Shown in pieces: positions 13,624 through 14,551 of a stretch of DNA of 14,551 bases. The translations under genes were made by a program, and so were the position numbers. The DNA is from JBFLVN01 sp040758475 (lineage in GTDB: Bacteria; JAGRBM01), in contig JBFLVN010000070.1 in assembly GCA_040758475.1 (NCBI GenBank), positions 1-14,551 of the forward strand. Direction: 5' to 3'. Numbering within the stretch: the stretch's first letter is position 1; the number at the start of each line of letters is the position of its first letter. The notes below the pieces were generated by a model. That model searched no databases. It saw nothing but the letters and a program-made list of their open reading frames with translations, and was not told the origin of the DNA.

Positions 13624-13941
13624 ATGGCGTCTGCTTTCCGGGCTACCGCGATCCACGTCGAAAAGAACGGCGACCTCCTCGTCACCTGGAGCGATGGCCT
13701 CAAAGCCACGTACCGGGCGCTCGATCTTCGGGATGCCTGCCGCTGCGCGGGCTGCCGCGACGAACGGACGGGGGAGAAAATCCTCGACCGCAAGGCCATC
13801 CGGACCGACATCTATCCGGACGTGATCGAGCCCGTGGGCAACTACGCCATCGCCATCGCCTGGAACGATGGGCACCGCGAGGGGATTTATTCCTGGGAGT
13901 ACTTGCGGGAACTCGCCGCGCCCCGTTCGGGGCAGGGGTAA
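13624..13941 (+). CDS. DUF971 family protein (gamma-butyrobetaine hydroxylase N-terminal-like domain)
   Basis: This 105-residue stand-alone protein consists of one DUF971 domain. Seen: WSDGLKATYRALDLRDACRC at 22-41, the cysteine cluster Cys39, Cys41 and Cys44, the RTDIYPDVIEPVGNYAIAIAW segment at 60-80, then NDGH with His84 and GIYSWEYLREL at 87-97. The cysteines and histidine correspond to the zinc site known for this domain in gamma-butyrobetaine hydroxylase. The same domain is fused to the ApbC/HCF101 iron-sulfur carrier in other organisms, so an iron-sulfur or metal role is possible but not shown here. AAGGGG lies about 9 nt before the ATG. It is divergent from queF, 97 bp apart. Confidence 0.92.
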   Translation: MASAFRATAIHVEKNGDLLVTWSDGLKATYRALDLRDACRCAGCRDERTGEKILDRKAIRTDIYPDVIEPVGNYAIAIAWNDGHREGIYSWEYLRELAAPRSGQG

Positions 13942-13951
13942 GCGGAATTCC

Positions 13952-13972
13952 TGGAATACGTTTTGGAATACG
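13952..13972 (+). repeat. Two direct copies of TGGAATACG
   Basis: TGGAATACG occurs at 13952-13960 and 13964-13972, a 12-bp period, in the 170-bp gap between DUF971 and the next gene. It could be a binding site for a tandem-binding regulator of the exported protein downstream. No other copies were noticed. Confidence 0.35.
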
Positions 13973-14031
13973 AAAGAATCGTGAGTTGGCTCACCCGGCC
14001 CTGGGCGCAAGTATCCAAAACATGCCATAGT

Positions 14032-14061
14032 TTGGCGTCTGGGGACCGGGTTGCTTTTAAA
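14032..14061 (+). promoter_or_regulatory. Possible promoter for the exported protein at the right edge
   Basis: TTGGCG (14032-14037) is followed after 18 bp by TTTAAA (14056-14061). Both boxes are imperfect. It sits about 50 bp upstream of the predicted GTG start. Confidence 0.3.
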
Positions 14062-14111
14062 TCCGGGGTAAAGCGCACTTGCGGCACCGGGAGAACGGAG
14101 TCTCTTTCAAC

Positions 14112-14551
14112 GTGAATCTTCGCCACTTCTGGCTCTTCTTTGTGTTTACCAGCATTGCTCTTTCTTCTTCTGCCCGGGCCGTCGATCCCGACACGGATCC
14201 GGCCTTCTGGCAGATCCGGCTCGGAGGCCAGTTCGCGCGATGGGCCGACGAGGATTTGCCGGTCTTGCTCGAAGTTTCCGACAACACGGTTTGCCAGGGA
14301 ACGTGCACCAGCTCTTCATGTGACTGCGCGTCGTTTATTTCCAGCGGAAGCGTTGCGGTAGCGGTCAATCGGGCAGCCGCCGAGTGGAACGATGCGATGG
14401 TTGGGGAAGGTCTCCTCCCCTCAACAGCTTTTGGCGGGACCAGTTTTTTTCGCACCGCCGTTTCTACTGCTGCTTGCACGGCGGGTTCTTGTACGCTTTC
14501 CACTTTTACGCCGTACCGCCCCGATCCTACGTTGGGGGATAACGCGGGCAA
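14112..14551 (+). CDS. Truncated exported cysteine-containing protein, matrixin-like N-terminus
   Basis: An open frame runs from GTG 14112 to the window edge (146 residues) with a GGAG 11 nt upstream; an in-frame TTG at 14079 is an alternative. Residues 1-23 form a clear signal peptide: Arg/His start, hydrophobic FWLFFVFTSIAL, and the SARA/VD cleavage site after Ala23. The mature part has FARWADEDLPVLLEV at 41-55, then cysteines 61, 65, 70, 72, 122 and 127, likely disulfide-bonded outside the cytoplasm, and SVAVAVNRAAAEWNDAM at 80-96. The RW...LPV plus AAxxWN pattern recalls the region upstream of the catalytic domain in bacterial matrixin-type metalloproteases. The zinc motif would lie beyond the window, so this is only a hypothesis. 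Confidence 0.65.
   Translation, partial: MNLRHFWLFFVFTSIALSSSARAVDPDTDPAFWQIRLGGQFARWADEDLPVLLEVSDNTVCQGTCTSSSCDCASFISSGSVAVAVNRAAAEWNDAMVGEGLLPSTAFGGTSFFRTAVSTAACTAGSCTLSTFTPYRPDPTLGDNAG

Noticed and set aside
13527..13811. N-terminal extension of queF upstream of 13526
   Set aside because: Type I QueF needs only the 133-residue part; the extension is antisense to the DUF971 gene and is Arg/Ser-rich without motifs.
13506..14030. Plus-strand open frame of 174 codons overlapping DUF971
   Set aside because: The DUF971 frame in the same place has a recognisable domain, while this one is Arg/Pro/Gly-rich without motifs.

Overview
The window is GC-rich, densely packed bacterial DNA with Shine-Dalgarno-type starts, frequent GTG starts and short gaps. 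Two exported proteins with signal peptides, multi-membrane-span sensor kinases, queF and a leuC-leuD-leuB-asd order fit an uncultured-type Gram-negative lineage such as a deltaproteobacterial, NC10 or Nitrospirota-like group. This placement is an inference from gene content only; no rRNA or tRNA gene is visible.

Layout. Positions 1-5517, all on the minus strand, hold the leucine branch: leuC and leuD (stop and start codons abut), then a two-gene low-GC islet, then leuB, asd and a truncated exported protein that runs off the left edge. The islet (about 2627-3490) encodes a small helix-turn-helix-like protein and a 208-residue protein resembling the TIR / nucleoside-deoxyribosyltransferase-like fold. 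A promoter directly behind leuD is placed so that the islet transcript would begin at the first ATG. This islet is the best candidate in the window for an undescribed accessory system.

Positions 5592-6890, minus strand, form a self-contained regulatory unit: a carboxymuconolactone decarboxylase/AhpD-like gene and a TetR-family gene. Two overlapping 20-bp palindromic operators lie in the promoter of the first gene, and a weaker related site lies at the tetR promoter. Between the two genes is a 15-bp perfect GC hairpin whose loop, on the plus strand, forms a four-tract G-quadruplex motif.

Positions 6967-12473 hold signalling and stress genes: a hybrid sensor histidine kinase with an attached receiver, a divergent four-span membrane protein resembling hydroxylaminobenzene mutase, a convergent orphan histidine kinase, and, divergent from that, an HtrA-like trypsin protease with one PDZ domain and no visible export signal.

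Positions 12506-14551 hold a low-GC six-span membrane protein of unknown function, convergent queF (preQ0 reductase), a divergent DUF971 protein, and the start of a cysteine-containing exported protein that runs off the right edge. No stretch longer than 300 bases lacks a gene. I saw no insertion sequence, CRISPR array, tRNA or rRNA.
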